In this document: positions 36,900 to 44,425 of the stretch, piece by piece
Numbering within the stretch: position 1 is the stretch's first letter
Layout of the letters: the number at the start of each line of letters is the position of its first letter
Assembly (NCBI GenBank): GCA_963731125.1
Contig: CAVSVP010000007.1
Location: 744,001 to 808,000, forward strand
From: CAVSVP01 sp963731125
Lineage (GTDB): Bacteria > Pseudomonadota > Gammaproteobacteria > Competibacterales > Competibacteraceae
Length of the DNA: 64,000 bases
Direction: 5' to 3'
Position numbers and translations under genes: made by a program
Notes under the pieces: model-generated
Database searches by the model: none
What the model was told of the DNA's origin: nothing
What the model saw: only the letters and a program-made list of their open reading frames with translations

Positions 36900-39800
36900 A
36901 TGGCGCTCGCCGGCGGCGACCGCTTAGCCGATATCAACGATTTTCTTGCCGCCCTGCGCACCCGCGGCGTGCCGGTTGGGCCCGGCGAGCTCGAGCGCCT
37001 GGGGTGGCTGTTTGAGCGCGCCCCGCAGTTGGACCGCAATAGTTTAAAAACGCTGCTTAGCGCGCTGCTGGTGAAAACCGCCGAACAACGTGGAATCTTC
37101 GAGGCGTTGTTTGCCGATTGGTGCCCTGACCGGGAGGCTGATTGGCCGAAGGAAGGTCAAGAGATACCGGCGGTTTCAGCACGAAAGCCGTCGCCGTCGT
37201 CTTCTCTCCCAGTTGACCTGAAAGACCGAGACATTAAAACGCCGCGGCGGCGCAGGTTGTTATGGATTGGATTGTTAGCGGCGGTGTTGTTGGCTGTTGT
37301 AGCCTTGGCATGGTTTGTTTGGCCGTCTAAATCCATTGGAACTCTCGACACACCGGCATTTGACACGCAGCCCCCGCCTAAACCGCCACCCGTAAAAACC
37401 CCTCCCGAGTTGCCTGCCGAACCGGTAGATGAGGTTTGGTTCTGGCGGGCTGAGGTTGACCGGCAAGCGGTGACGGTGCCCGCCCGGCTCGAGTGGTACT
37501 GGCTGGTGCTGCTGGGGCTGGCGGCGCTGGCGTTGGCGGTGGGGGCTTGGTGGCGCTATCGGCGGCGCTTTCCTGAGATTAAACCGCAACCGCCGCGGCG
37601 TTATCTGGGCTTTGGCTGGCAGCCGCTGCCGCCGCCGGAGCGGGATGCAAACGCCCTGGTGGAGGCGCGCGAGCGGCGGCAACTGGTCTGGCATATCGAG
37701 CGTTTTCTCAGCGACGATCTTACCCGCCGCCTGGACCTGCACGAGACCGTCGACGCCACCGCCCGTGCCGGCGGTTTTACACAATTATGCTTCGAGCCCG
37801 CGGTGTATGACCGGGAAATCTGGTTTTGGCTCGATCGCCAATTGGCGCGGCCGACGCCCTGGGCGGCGGTGGAGCAGTTGTTGACGACATTGAGCAAAGC
37901 GGGTTTGCAAGCACGCCGCGGCTTTTTTACCGAGTTGCCGCTGCGGGTTGACTGGCCGGGGCAGCCCGGCTATCGGCCGGAAGTTCAGGAAGGACAAGGC
38001 CGCCAAGCGTTGGTGGCGATTTTCAGCGATGGCGAGGGTTTAGCGCGCAGGCTGGGTAATCTGCTATACGTCGGCGCAACCCGCCGGTTGCTGCGCGGTT
38101 TGCGGCGCTGGCCGCGGCTGTGTTTCGTTGATTGCTCGGCTGCGGGCAATCGGCTGGCGCCGCTGCTCGCCTCTTTCGGGCTTGAGGTGATTGCGCTGGA
38201 GCAGTTGCCTTACTGGCTTGGGGGAGTGGATACTCCGGCGCGTTCGGCCGCGCCATGGGGGCTTGCGCTGCAGGGAGACGCCCGGGCCTGGGCCGCGGTT
38301 ATGGCCCTGGGTGGTGCGCAGGCCGATAGCGCCGGGGCTCAGAGTGCAAGGATAAAGCTGGGGCTGGCGGCCAGTCAGTGGCAGGTGGATCGGGTGCTGG
38401 ATGAGGCGCGGCGGAATCGTCAGGCATTGATAAATTGGCTGCTACGCTGTGAGCCGCTGGGGGAGGATGGTTTGCTCCGGCAGGACAGCCTGGCCCAGCG
38501 GGCGCTGGATTGGTGGCGACAGCGCTATTATGACGCCGCACGAAAGAAGGAGCAGGAAGAAAACCCCCTGTTGCCCTGGGAAAGCTCTCTTGCCAGCCGC
38601 CGCTGGCAGTTGGAGCAGGCGCTGTTACGGTTATATTTTGACCCTACGGGCGCAGTGGAACGGCTGACAGAACTTGCAGATGTTGAGCTGCGTGACGAGA
38701 TCCGGGAGCGTCTGGCTGAGTTCGCCGCCGACGAGCATCGGCCGGCCGGGTTGGATGCCTATATTTACCTGACCTGGCGTCTGGACGAGTTGCCCCCGTT
38801 GACCCGCCACCGGCTGCGCCGGCTGGGGTTCGCCGCCGATCTTTACCGCCACCAACCGCCGCCGCTAACGAAATACCCGCCACGGCTGCTGCTGGCGATT
38901 AGCATATTAGCCGGGCTGGCGCTGGCGGCTTTTGCAGCGGCGCTGCATAGGGGGTTGACGCCCAATCCGCCGCAGTGGGTTGTTGTTGCCGACGCCGACA
39001 TCGAAAGCGCACTGGCGGTGGCGCCTACCGTGCAACTGAGAGAAGCACTTGGCAACGGCCGCTACCGGATGACTGCGGGCAGTGCGCAGCAAACGGTATC
39101 GCTGGAGGTGCCGGCGGGTGCTCGCGTGCCGGTAAGCTGGGATTGGGCTAAGGAGGACAATGCGGTGGAGTTCAAGCGCAGTGCCAGCGTGGTGCTGCGG
39201 GCCGGCAGGTTGGCGCAACCCATTCGCGCCTGTGGCAAAGACTGGCCCCAGCGTTCGCTGGTGGTGATTGCCAAACCATACGATGATAATGACCCGGCGG
39301 CGCGCCAGTTGGCGATTCGCCTGCTGGACCGCGGCGGCGCCGATCAGGTTTTACTGGGAACAGACTGGATGAAGCCGCTAAAAGTCTGGTTCGGTCCCAG
39401 TGATGAACTCAATGAAAACACGCAACTGCTGGTGGTGTTGCCAGATTCGGCCGATGCAGATAACGCTGTAGCTCATTTGCGGAATTTGCCGAATCATCTC
39501 GGGCGGTGGGCGGTGACGTCGACGGGTGACTTTACCGAGTTGGCCGAGGCCATCAAATTCTGGGAAGGGGGTGCTAAGCCGGTTGAAGAGGTTGAGGCGT
39601 TGACGGTGCACGGTTCGCAGAAAGAGGTGTTGATTACCGGCGGGCCCGGGTGGCGGGACGACGAGCGCACCGTTATCGAGTGGGTCCAAGTCTGTCAGGG
39701 AACCTTTACCATGGGGTCGGAAAAAGACGATAAAATGGCGCGGAAAAAAGAGATCGTTGACCCGCCGCGTATCGTGACGCTATCGGCGTTTCAAATGGCC

Positions 39801-40340
39801 AGGACTGAAACGACGAACGCGCAATACAAACGGTTGCGGCCCCGACATGATTATGATGAGGCAGATGTGGCGCTTCCCGTAGTGAATGTTACCTGGGAAG
39901 AAGCCCGGCGTTTTTGCCGGAACGCCGGCGGCGATTTGCCCACTGAAGCCCAATGGGAGTACGCGGTGCGGGGTGGCAGCCGGTTTCCCTGGTCGTTTGG
40001 AGGTGATGAAGCGCAGTTGGGAAGCTATGCCTGGTTCAATAAAAATTCTTCCTATCAAGCTCATACCGTTGCTCAGAAACATCCCAATCCCCTCGGCCTA
40101 TATGATATGCACGGTAATCTCTGGGAGTGGGTGCGGGACTGGTATGGTGAATATACGGCTGGAATACTGGTCGATCCCCCAGGACCTAGCTCGGGTAGGT
40201 ATCGGGTTTTGCGCGGTGGTTCCTTTGACGATTCGCCCGAGCGCCTGCGCTCCGCGTACCGGGGCGGCGTCAATCCCGAGGTCAGGGGCAGGGGCAGGTA
40301 CAACGGCTTCCGTTGCGTCCGCGTCCCGCCCCAGCCTTGA
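36900..40340 (+). CDS. CoxE/vWA-like membrane protein with DGR-diversified SUMF1/C-lectin domain
   Basis: A 1146-residue protein. Residues 1-80 resemble the N-terminus of CoxE-type vWA proteins (DFLAALRTRGVPVGPGELERLG). Transmembrane helices are predicted near 119-141, 199-218 and 660-682, with a Pro-rich linker at 156-176. The 230-650 region contains a degenerate vWA-like core (REIWFWLDRQLAR, ALVAIFSDGEG). From ~930 to the end is a formylglycine-generating-enzyme/SUMF1 fold (FTMGSEKDD, NVTWEEARRFCRNAGGDLPTEAQWEYA in segments, YDMHGNLWEWVRDW), a C-type-lectin-like scaffold used by DGR targets. The last 44 codons are VR1. It closes the TIR-MoxR operon and is the presumed sensor. Confidence 0.8.
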   Translation: MALAGGDRLADINDFLAALRTRGVPVGPGELERLGWLFERAPQLDRNSLKTLLSALLVKTAEQRGIFEALFADWCPDREADWPKEGQEIPAVSARKPSPSSSLPVDLKDRDIKTPRRRRLLWIGLLAAVLLAVVALAWFVWPSKSIGTLDTPAFDTQPPPKPPPVKTPPELPAEPVDEVWFWRAEVDRQAVTVPARLEWYWLVLLGLAALALAVGAWWRYRRRFPEIKPQPPRRYLGFGWQPLPPPERDANALVEARERRQLVWHIERFLSDDLTRRLDLHETVDATARAGGFTQLCFEPAVYDREIWFWLDRQLARPTPWAAVEQLLTTLSKAGLQARRGFFTELPLRVDWPGQPGYRPEVQEGQGRQALVAIFSDGEGLARRLGNLLYVGATRRLLRGLRRWPRLCFVDCSAAGNRLAPLLASFGLEVIALEQLPYWLGGVDTPARSAAPWGLALQGDARAWAAVMALGGAQADSAGAQSARIKLGLAASQWQVDRVLDEARRNRQALINWLLRCEPLGEDGLLRQDSLAQRALDWWRQRYYDAARKKEQEENPLLPWESSLASRRWQLEQALLRLYFDPTGAVERLTELADVELRDEIRERLAEFAADEHRPAGLDAYIYLTWRLDELPPLTRHRLRRLGFAADLYRHQPPPLTKYPPRLLLAISILAGLALAAFAAALHRGLTPNPPQWVVVADADIESALAVAPTVQLREALGNGRYRMTAGSAQQTVSLEVPAGARVPVSWDWAKEDNAVEFKRSASVVLRAGRLAQPIRACGKDWPQRSLVVIAKPYDDNDPAARQLAIRLLDRGGADQVLLGTDWMKPLKVWFGPSDELNENTQLLVVLPDSADADNAVAHLRNLPNHLGRWAVTSTGDFTELAEAIKFWEGGAKPVEEVEALTVHGSQKEVLITGGPGWRDDERTVIEWVQVCQGTFTMGSEKDDKMARKKEIVDPPRIVTLSAFQMARTETTNAQYKRLRPRHDYDEADVALPVVNVTWEEARRFCRNAGGDLPTEAQWEYAVRGGSRFPWSFGGDEAQLGSYAWFNKNSSYQAHTVAQKHPNPLGLYDMHGNLWEWVRDWYGEYTAGILVDPPGPSSGRYRVLRGGSFDDSPERLRSAYRGGVNPEVRGRGRYNGFRCVRVPPQP
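40203..40333 (+). repeat. DGR variable repeat VR1
   Basis: 131 bp, aligned without gaps to the template repeat at 41402-41532. By eye it differs at 14 positions and every one is an adenine in the template (for example AAC to CGC, GAC to GGC, AAC to TAC). The flanks CGGGTTTTGCGCGGTGG and CGTCCGCGTCCCGCCCCA are identical. It encodes residues 1102-1145 of the upstream protein, ending five bases before its stop codon. Confidence 0.96.
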
Positions 40341-40367
40341 TTCATTGATCTTATTGACATTTTGAAT

Positions 40368-40386
40368 TGCCGCGCGGAGCGCGGCA
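40368..40386. repeat. Hairpin 34 nt downstream of VR1
   Basis: TGCCGCGC and GCGCGGCA form a perfect 8-bp stem with loop GGA. DGR targets typically carry a short hairpin/cruciform just past the VR that aids target recognition. A hairpin at 42886-42907 has the same spacing to VR2. The template repeat has no equivalent at this distance. Confidence 0.65.
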
Positions 40387-40476
40387 CGCGCTATTTGTCT
40401 ATTTGTCTATTTGTTTGTTTTTGTCTATTTTTGGTAATGGTGATTGTCGTTTTGTTGATTTGTTGTACCGAATGTC

Positions 40477-41031
40477 ATGAATTTGTCATTGCAGCAAGCT
40501 GCGGAGATTTTGGGTAAATCCCGGCGGCAGGTGCTGTATATGATCCAGCAGGGCCACCTGCCGGCGCAGAAAGTCGGTGGCCGCTGGGTCATCGAACGCG
40601 CCGCTTTGCCAGTGGAACCGAAAGCACAACAGCGCGCCAGTATTAAACAGGCTCGGTTTCGTGCAGCTCTGGAGGACGCCCTGCTGCCGGGTGGTAAAGA
40701 GCGGCGTTATGCCCTGCGCGATCTGAAGGCGGTGCAGTTGGCAATGCCAATCTACCGTCAGCTCGTGGCGCACGGTGCGGGCTGCGAAAAAGCGGCGGCA
40801 CGCATGCGCGAGTGCCTGGATCAGCTAGCCTTGGGTTGTCACCGTTACGACCGGCGTGAAAAAACGGCAGCCTACCGCTCGGCTCGCGACGCCGCCAGCC
40901 TGGCGGCGATTGAGCTGCTGTTGGGCGACGACAGCGCCGCAACCCCGTTGCTGGATGCCATTGAACAGGAGTTGATGGCGGCTCTGGCCGGTTTGCTGCG
41001 GCGCAGCGAGCGCAGTTCAGGGTCCTACTGA
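40477..41031 (+). CDS. DGR-associated HTH/helical accessory protein
   Basis: A 184-residue protein. Residues 1-45 are an excisionase/MerR-like helix-turn-helix (LSLQQAAEILGKSRRQVLYMIQQGHLPAQKVGGRWVIER in segments). The rest is helical and basic (RFRAALEDALLPGGKERRYALRDLKAVQLA; ARMRECLDQLALGCHRYDR). It lies between VR1 and avd and overlaps the avd start codon by one base, so it belongs to the retroelement. It may regulate the DGR or bind its RNA or DNA; neither is shown. A T-rich tract with repeated TTTGTCTA precedes it. Confidence 0.6.
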   Translation: MNLSLQQAAEILGKSRRQVLYMIQQGHLPAQKVGGRWVIERAALPVEPKAQQRASIKQARFRAALEDALLPGGKERRYALRDLKAVQLAMPIYRQLVAHGAGCEKAAARMRECLDQLALGCHRYDRREKTAAYRSARDAASLAAIELLLGDDSAATPLLDAIEQELMAALAGLLRRSERSSGSY

Positions 41032-41372
41032 TGAGCCGAGATCCCCATGCGCCGATCTTTACTACCACTTGGGATTTGTGCGCCTGGTTGCTGAAAAAGG
41101 GCAGGGCGCAGCCCCACGATGTGCTGGCGCAAGCGCTGTCGCAGGAAGCATTGCAGTTACTCGATGCGGTCACTCTGGCGTTGAAAAACATCGATCGTGA
41201 AGAGGCGCTGCGGAAGATCGATCTTATTCTTATCCGCTTGCGGCTGCGCCTGCGGCTGGCGATGGAAACCGAGCTCCTCGACGATCGTCAGGGACAATAC
41301 GCTTTGCAGCAAACCGATGCTATTGGCCGGCAACTGGGTGGTTGGCAGAAGTCGCGAAGTGCGGCAGAATGA
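41031..41372 (+). CDS. avd: DGR accessory variability determinant Avd
   Basis: A 113-residue four-helix protein. It matches the Avd family in FTTTWDLCAWLLKKG at the start, the basic helix LILIRLRLRLRLAMETELLDDRQ, and the C-terminal QQTDAIGRQLGGWQKS. Avd forms a basic pentamer that binds the reverse transcriptase and template RNA and is needed for adenine mutagenesis. It is encoded 30 nt ahead of the template repeat, as in canonical avd-TR-RT DGRs. Confidence 0.85.
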   Translation: MSRDPHAPIFTTTWDLCAWLLKKGRAQPHDVLAQALSQEALQLLDAVTLALKNIDREEALRKIDLILIRLRLRLRLAMETELLDDRQGQYALQQTDAIGRQLGGWQKSRSAAE

Positions 41373-41401
41373 TTATTGGGCAGGCGCGAAAAGCTGGGAG
41401 G

Positions 41402-41532
41402 CGGGTTTTGCGCGGTGGTTCCTTTAACAATTCGCCCGAGAACCTGCGCTCCGCGAACCGGGACGACGACAATCCCGAGAACAGGGACAGGAACAGGAAC
41501 AACGGCTTCCGTTGCGTCCGCGTCCCGCCCCA
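41402..41532 (+). ncRNA. DGR template repeat (TR)
   Basis: 131 bp between avd and the reverse transcriptase gene. It is rich in AAC, AAT and GAC codons arranged so that adenine changes alter the first and second codon positions. It matches VR1 (40203-40333) and VR2 (42943-43073, minus strand) over its full length, with differences only at template adenines. It is transcribed as the RNA template for mutagenic reverse transcription. An ORF crosses it but is not a gene. Confidence 0.96.
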
Positions 41533-41587
41533 ACATGCCGCTTTGGGCGCCATGCAGCGCCTGCCGGGGCTCTGTGCCCCACATCCC

Positions 41588-41629
41588 GGCCCGCCCGTTC
41601 CAGTAGCCCGGCGACCGTCCGGGCGGGCC
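41588..41629 (+). ncRNA. Strong hairpin between TR and RT gene
   Basis: GGCCCGCCCG (41588-41597) and CGGGCGGGCC (41620-41629) form a perfect 10-bp GC stem with a 22-nt loop. It begins 55 nt after the TR and is probably part of the structured template RNA that the RT and Avd bind. Position and stability are the only evidence. The rest of 41533-41776 holds no gene; a G-rich run is at 41650-41682. Confidence 0.45.
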
Positions 41630-41776
41630 AACTAATATGCCGCCGACAAGGGTTAGGGCGAGGGTGAGGGTGAGGGGGAATGGCCAAAGTCCAAATAAAG
41701 CGTGGTATTGTTTCGCTCATCTCCGTCACCTGAGCAAGAAAGCTGTCAATAAGGCTACCGAAGAGAGTCTAATTCA

Positions 41777-42766
41777 GTGAAAACACTCAAGCGTGGCAGC
41801 TATCAGCGACTTGCCAACCTGGATTCCCTGTGGCAGGCGTGGCGTGACTGCCGCCGCGGCAAACGCCGCAACCCTTCCATCGCGACTTTCGAAATTGATT
41901 GTGACCGTCACCTGCTGGCGCTGCAGCGGGAATTGCTGGCATACCGCTACTGTCCTTCGGCCTGGCGGATGCATTGGATTCGCGACCCCAAAATTCGGCT
42001 AATTGCCGCGCCGGCGGTGCGCGACCGGGTGCTGCATCACGCCCTGCTGAGGGAAATTGGCCCGGTATTCGAACGCCGCTTTATTGACCAGTCTTTCGCC
42101 GCCGGCCGTGGCCGCGGTCCCCACCGGGCGGTGCTCTATTTCCTCGGCCGGCAACGACAATACCGTTGGCGATTACACCTCGATATCAGCGCTTACTTTT
42201 TGACTGTCAGCCATGCCAGATTGCTGGCACTATTCGCTGAACGTATCGGCGACGCCGATACGCTGGACTTGCTGCGGTTAATTATGCAGTCCGGCGAACG
42301 CGTTTATCGCAGCCGGTTGGCGCTAGCGACGTTAGGCGAGCGCTGCCCTGCGGCGGGCCAGGGTTTGCCGCTCGGTTCCTGGTTCAGCCAATGGTGCGGC
42401 AATTTTTACCTGGATGGGCTTGACCATTACCTCAAGCGGGTTCTAAAAGTGCCTGGGTACTTGCGTTATATGGACGATTTCGTGCTGTTTGCAAATGACA
42501 AGGCACACTTACACGACGCCCGTCTGGCCGTCGCGGATTGGTTGCACAATCATCGCGGCTTGCGCCTCAACCCCAGACATCTGACGGTCGAGCCTACCCA
42601 GGCGCCGACGGTTTTTCTCGGCTATCGCATCAGCAAAGCGGGCATAACGTCCAGCCGCAAGCTACGGCGCAGACTACGCCAACGATTGCGGGTGGCTGCT
42701 GCGGGTGGCGAGGACAAGCTGATTCGCACTGTCCGCTCGTATCGAGGGTTGTTGTTATTTCCCTGA
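41777..42766 (+). CDS. DGR reverse transcriptase
   Basis: A 329-residue RT with a GTG start. Motifs: 1-2 with IRDPKIRLIAAPAVRDRVLHHALL and QSFAAGRGRGPHRAVL; A with LHLDIS (D136); B with LPLGSWFSQ (197-205), where the SQ ending is typical of DGR enzymes rather than group II intron RTs; C with YMDD (231-234); E with FLGYRIS. There is no maturase or endonuclease domain, and the C-terminus is basic (RRRLRQRLR). It copies the TR RNA with errors at adenines. Convergent with the second target gene. Confidence 0.93.
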   Translation: MKTLKRGSYQRLANLDSLWQAWRDCRRGKRRNPSIATFEIDCDRHLLALQRELLAYRYCPSAWRMHWIRDPKIRLIAAPAVRDRVLHHALLREIGPVFERRFIDQSFAAGRGRGPHRAVLYFLGRQRQYRWRLHLDISAYFLTVSHARLLALFAERIGDADTLDLLRLIMQSGERVYRSRLALATLGERCPAAGQGLPLGSWFSQWCGNFYLDGLDHYLKRVLKVPGYLRYMDDFVLFANDKAHLHDARLAVADWLHNHRGLRLNPRHLTVEPTQAPTVFLGYRISKAGITSSRKLRRRLRQRLRVAAAGGEDKLIRTVRSYRGLLLFP

Positions 42767-42885
42767 ACGAAGTTGAGAAGAGCTGGCAATTTGTCTGTAC
42801 AAATGAACATAATTGTTCTTGAACGGAACAATTTGTTTATTTTTGTGTAAGATTGTTTGTCTGTTTGTATATTCAAAAAAATCGG

Positions 42886-42907
42886 AACCGTCGCTAACGC
42901 GCCGGTT
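42886..42907. repeat. Hairpin 35 nt downstream of VR2
   Basis: On the minus (coding) strand AACCG and CGGTT form the outer stem and CGC/GCG the inner stem, with one mismatch and a GTTA loop. The distance from the VR2 end is 35 nt, against 34 nt for VR1 and its hairpin. Probable DGR target-recognition structure. Confidence 0.55.
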
Positions 42908-42929
42908 GATCAATAAATCAATTATTCAA

Positions 42930-43931
42930 TCAATCAATTAGCTGGGGCGGGACGCGGACGCAACGGAAGCCGACGGCCCTGCGCCTGCCCCAGCCCTCGG
43001 GACGGCCGCCGACCCGGCGCGCGGAGCGCAGGTCCTCGGGCGAATCGAAAAAGGAACCACCGCGCAAAACCCGCGATTCGCTGCCAGCGGGTAAAAGCCT
43101 CTTCGGGCCACGCGGGTTTTTCAGCGGCTGTGCAGGGTAGGACCCATAAACGTCCCAGCACCACTCCCAGACATTGCCGTGCATATCGTAAAGCCCCCAG
43201 CGGTTGGGTCGTTTAGTAGCGACGGGTTGTGAGCTGCTTGCGTTTTCTGCAAACCATGCATACGCTTCCAGCCCAGCAGGATTGTTTCCAAAGCCATAGC
43301 GGGTTTTGGTTCCGGCACGGCAGGCATATTCCCATTCGGCTTCGGTCGGCAGGCGGTAACCGTCGGCGCGCCAATTACACCACCAGCGTCCGAAAAGGGA
43401 GCGGTAACAGGGGCGGTACCCCTCTTGCCGGGATAGGGCGTTGCAGAAGGCGATCGCATCGTACCAGTAAATATCAACAACCGGCCGCCGTGCTTCGGCA
43501 TCCGGCAGCATTTCATCGTGCATCACCTTGTGGTACAGCCCGGCCGTCACCGGCGTGGTTGCCATACGAAAACCCGAAAGCGTTACCTGGTGCTGCGGTT
43601 TTTCATTGTCTCCCGCCATGTCGTCGGTGTCGGGGGAGCCCATCGGAAAACTGCCGCCGGGCAATTCCATCATCACCAGGGGTCCGTCGCAGACCCGGCG
43701 CGGCTGTGCGGGCACCGGGTTTTTCTCCGTGAATGTTGGCGCCGCACTAAAGCCGAGCCAGCCCAACAGGGCGAACAGGGCGAACAGCGCTGCCCACAAT
43801 AGCGCCCAAGGGGGTGTTTCCAGGTAGAAAAACCCCGACAGTCCCACACTAAGCCCCAGCACCACGCCGGCGATGGCAACCAGTGATGGTGGCAAGGTGC
43901 TGAGCAGCTTTACCAGTTTTTCATGGTTCAT
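42930..43931 (-). CDS. Second DGR target: membrane-anchored SUMF1/C-lectin protein
   Basis: A 333-residue protein. Two hydrophobic helices (~17-35 and ~42-62) anchor the N-terminus. A SUMF1/FGE-like domain spans ~88-330 (MMELPGGSFPMGSPDTDD, PVTAGLYHKVM, YRLPTEAEWEYACRAGT, YDMHGNVWEWCWD). Residues 287-330 are encoded by VR2. It lies on the other strand from the retroelement, convergent with the RT gene. It has no NTPase or effector of its own; it may be an extra diversified receptor feeding the same system, or a receptor used independently. Confidence 0.85.
   Translation of the reverse strand: MNHEKLVKLLSTLPPSLVAIAGVVLGLSVGLSGFFYLETPPWALLWAALFALFALLGWLGFSAAPTFTEKNPVPAQPRRVCDGPLVMMELPGGSFPMGSPDTDDMAGDNEKPQHQVTLSGFRMATTPVTAGLYHKVMHDEMLPDAEARRPVVDIYWYDAIAFCNALSRQEGYRPCYRSLFGRWWCNWRADGYRLPTEAEWEYACRAGTKTRYGFGNNPAGLEAYAWFAENASSSQPVATKRPNRWGLYDMHGNVWEWCWDVYGSYPAQPLKNPRGPKRLLPAGSESRVLRGGSFFDSPEDLRSARRVGGRPEGWGRRRAVGFRCVRVPPQLID
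42943..43073 (-). repeat. DGR variable repeat VR2
   Basis: 131 bp on the minus strand, gap-free against the TR. By eye it differs at 21 positions, all at template adenines (for example AAC to TTC, AAT to CGT, AAC to GCC, AGG to TGG). Non-adenine positions are identical throughout. It shares the same start (CGGGTTTTGCGC) and end (CCCGCCCCA) as VR1. Confidence 0.96.
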
Positions 43932-43984
43932 TCGGTTGCCGCCTGTTCCCTGAGCAAAGGAGCCAAGATACTTGTTTTATAATT

Positions 43985-44138
43985 CTCTTACGCAGCGCTG
44001 ATTATACCGGGATTCATCCCGGATTCCGCTGTGCTTCATCCGGGTTGCGTTTGCTCATGCTTCTCCGGGTCCTATGTGGTGGCGGCTGATTAATGCAAAC
44101 CTGTAGGGGCAATTCATGAATTGCCCCTACAGCGGATC
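43985..44138. repeat. Right ~155-bp direct repeat bracketing the DGR locus
   Basis: Direct-repeat partner of 33304-33459, with the same block order: GATTATACC, the CATCCCGGATTCCGCTG hairpin block, TTGCTCATGC.TCTCCGGGT, GTGGTGGCGGCT, and the GGGGCAATTCATGAATTGCCCC palindrome (22 bp, here intact). The two repeats enclose 33.5-43.9 kb exactly, leaving no other genes inside. Confidence 0.75.
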
Positions 44139-44270
44139 ATGCCACAAACTGTGGCTTACGATAGCCGCAATCATGGCGTCGTGACTACCTATACCACGGG
44201 AGAATACCGTTGTTACAGGATCGCCGAATTCTTCGGTCTGCCTGTTACCACCGTTGATAGAATTGCTTGA
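44139..44270 (+). pseudogene. Remnant resembling a transposase C-terminal HTH
   Basis: A 43-codon frame adjacent to the right repeat, reading TTGEYRCYRIAEFFGLPVTT and VDRIA. The pattern resembles the C-terminal helix-turn-helix of REP-associated Y1 transposases, which are encoded next to REP-like palindromes. No catalytic domain remains. The adjacent bases to 44331 hold no gene. Confidence 0.35.
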
Positions 44271-44331
44271 ACGGTAAGCACCGAACGCACTGTAGGACAG
44301 GCTATGGATTTAAGCTTGATTCCATGACACG

Positions 44332-44390
44332 TAGAATCCGAAAATAATCCAATAGACAGATTCTGCCTAGCTAACTATTTTCGGATTCTA
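44332..44390. repeat. 59-bp element with 15-bp perfect inverted repeats
   Basis: TAGAATCCGAAAATA (44332-44346) is exactly complementary to 44376-44390, with a 29-nt spacer. It could be a terminator-like stem, an operator, or a tiny MITE at the boundary of the AT-rich genes that follow. Confidence 0.5.
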
Positions 44391-44425
44391 TCTGTTGAAC
44401 TGTTAGGGATAGAGGGGGCAAATAA

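Noticed and set aside
40390..40440. Repeated TTTGTCTA units, considered as a CRISPR or tandem array
   Set aside because: Units are only ~8 bp, irregular and without spacers; it is a T-rich low-complexity tract between VR1's hairpin and the HTH gene.
41342..41635. ORFs crossing the template repeat (TR)
   Set aside because: The match to the SUMF1 C-terminus arises because the TR is the template for VR; the frame has no start context and the adenine-rich codons are explained by DGR function.
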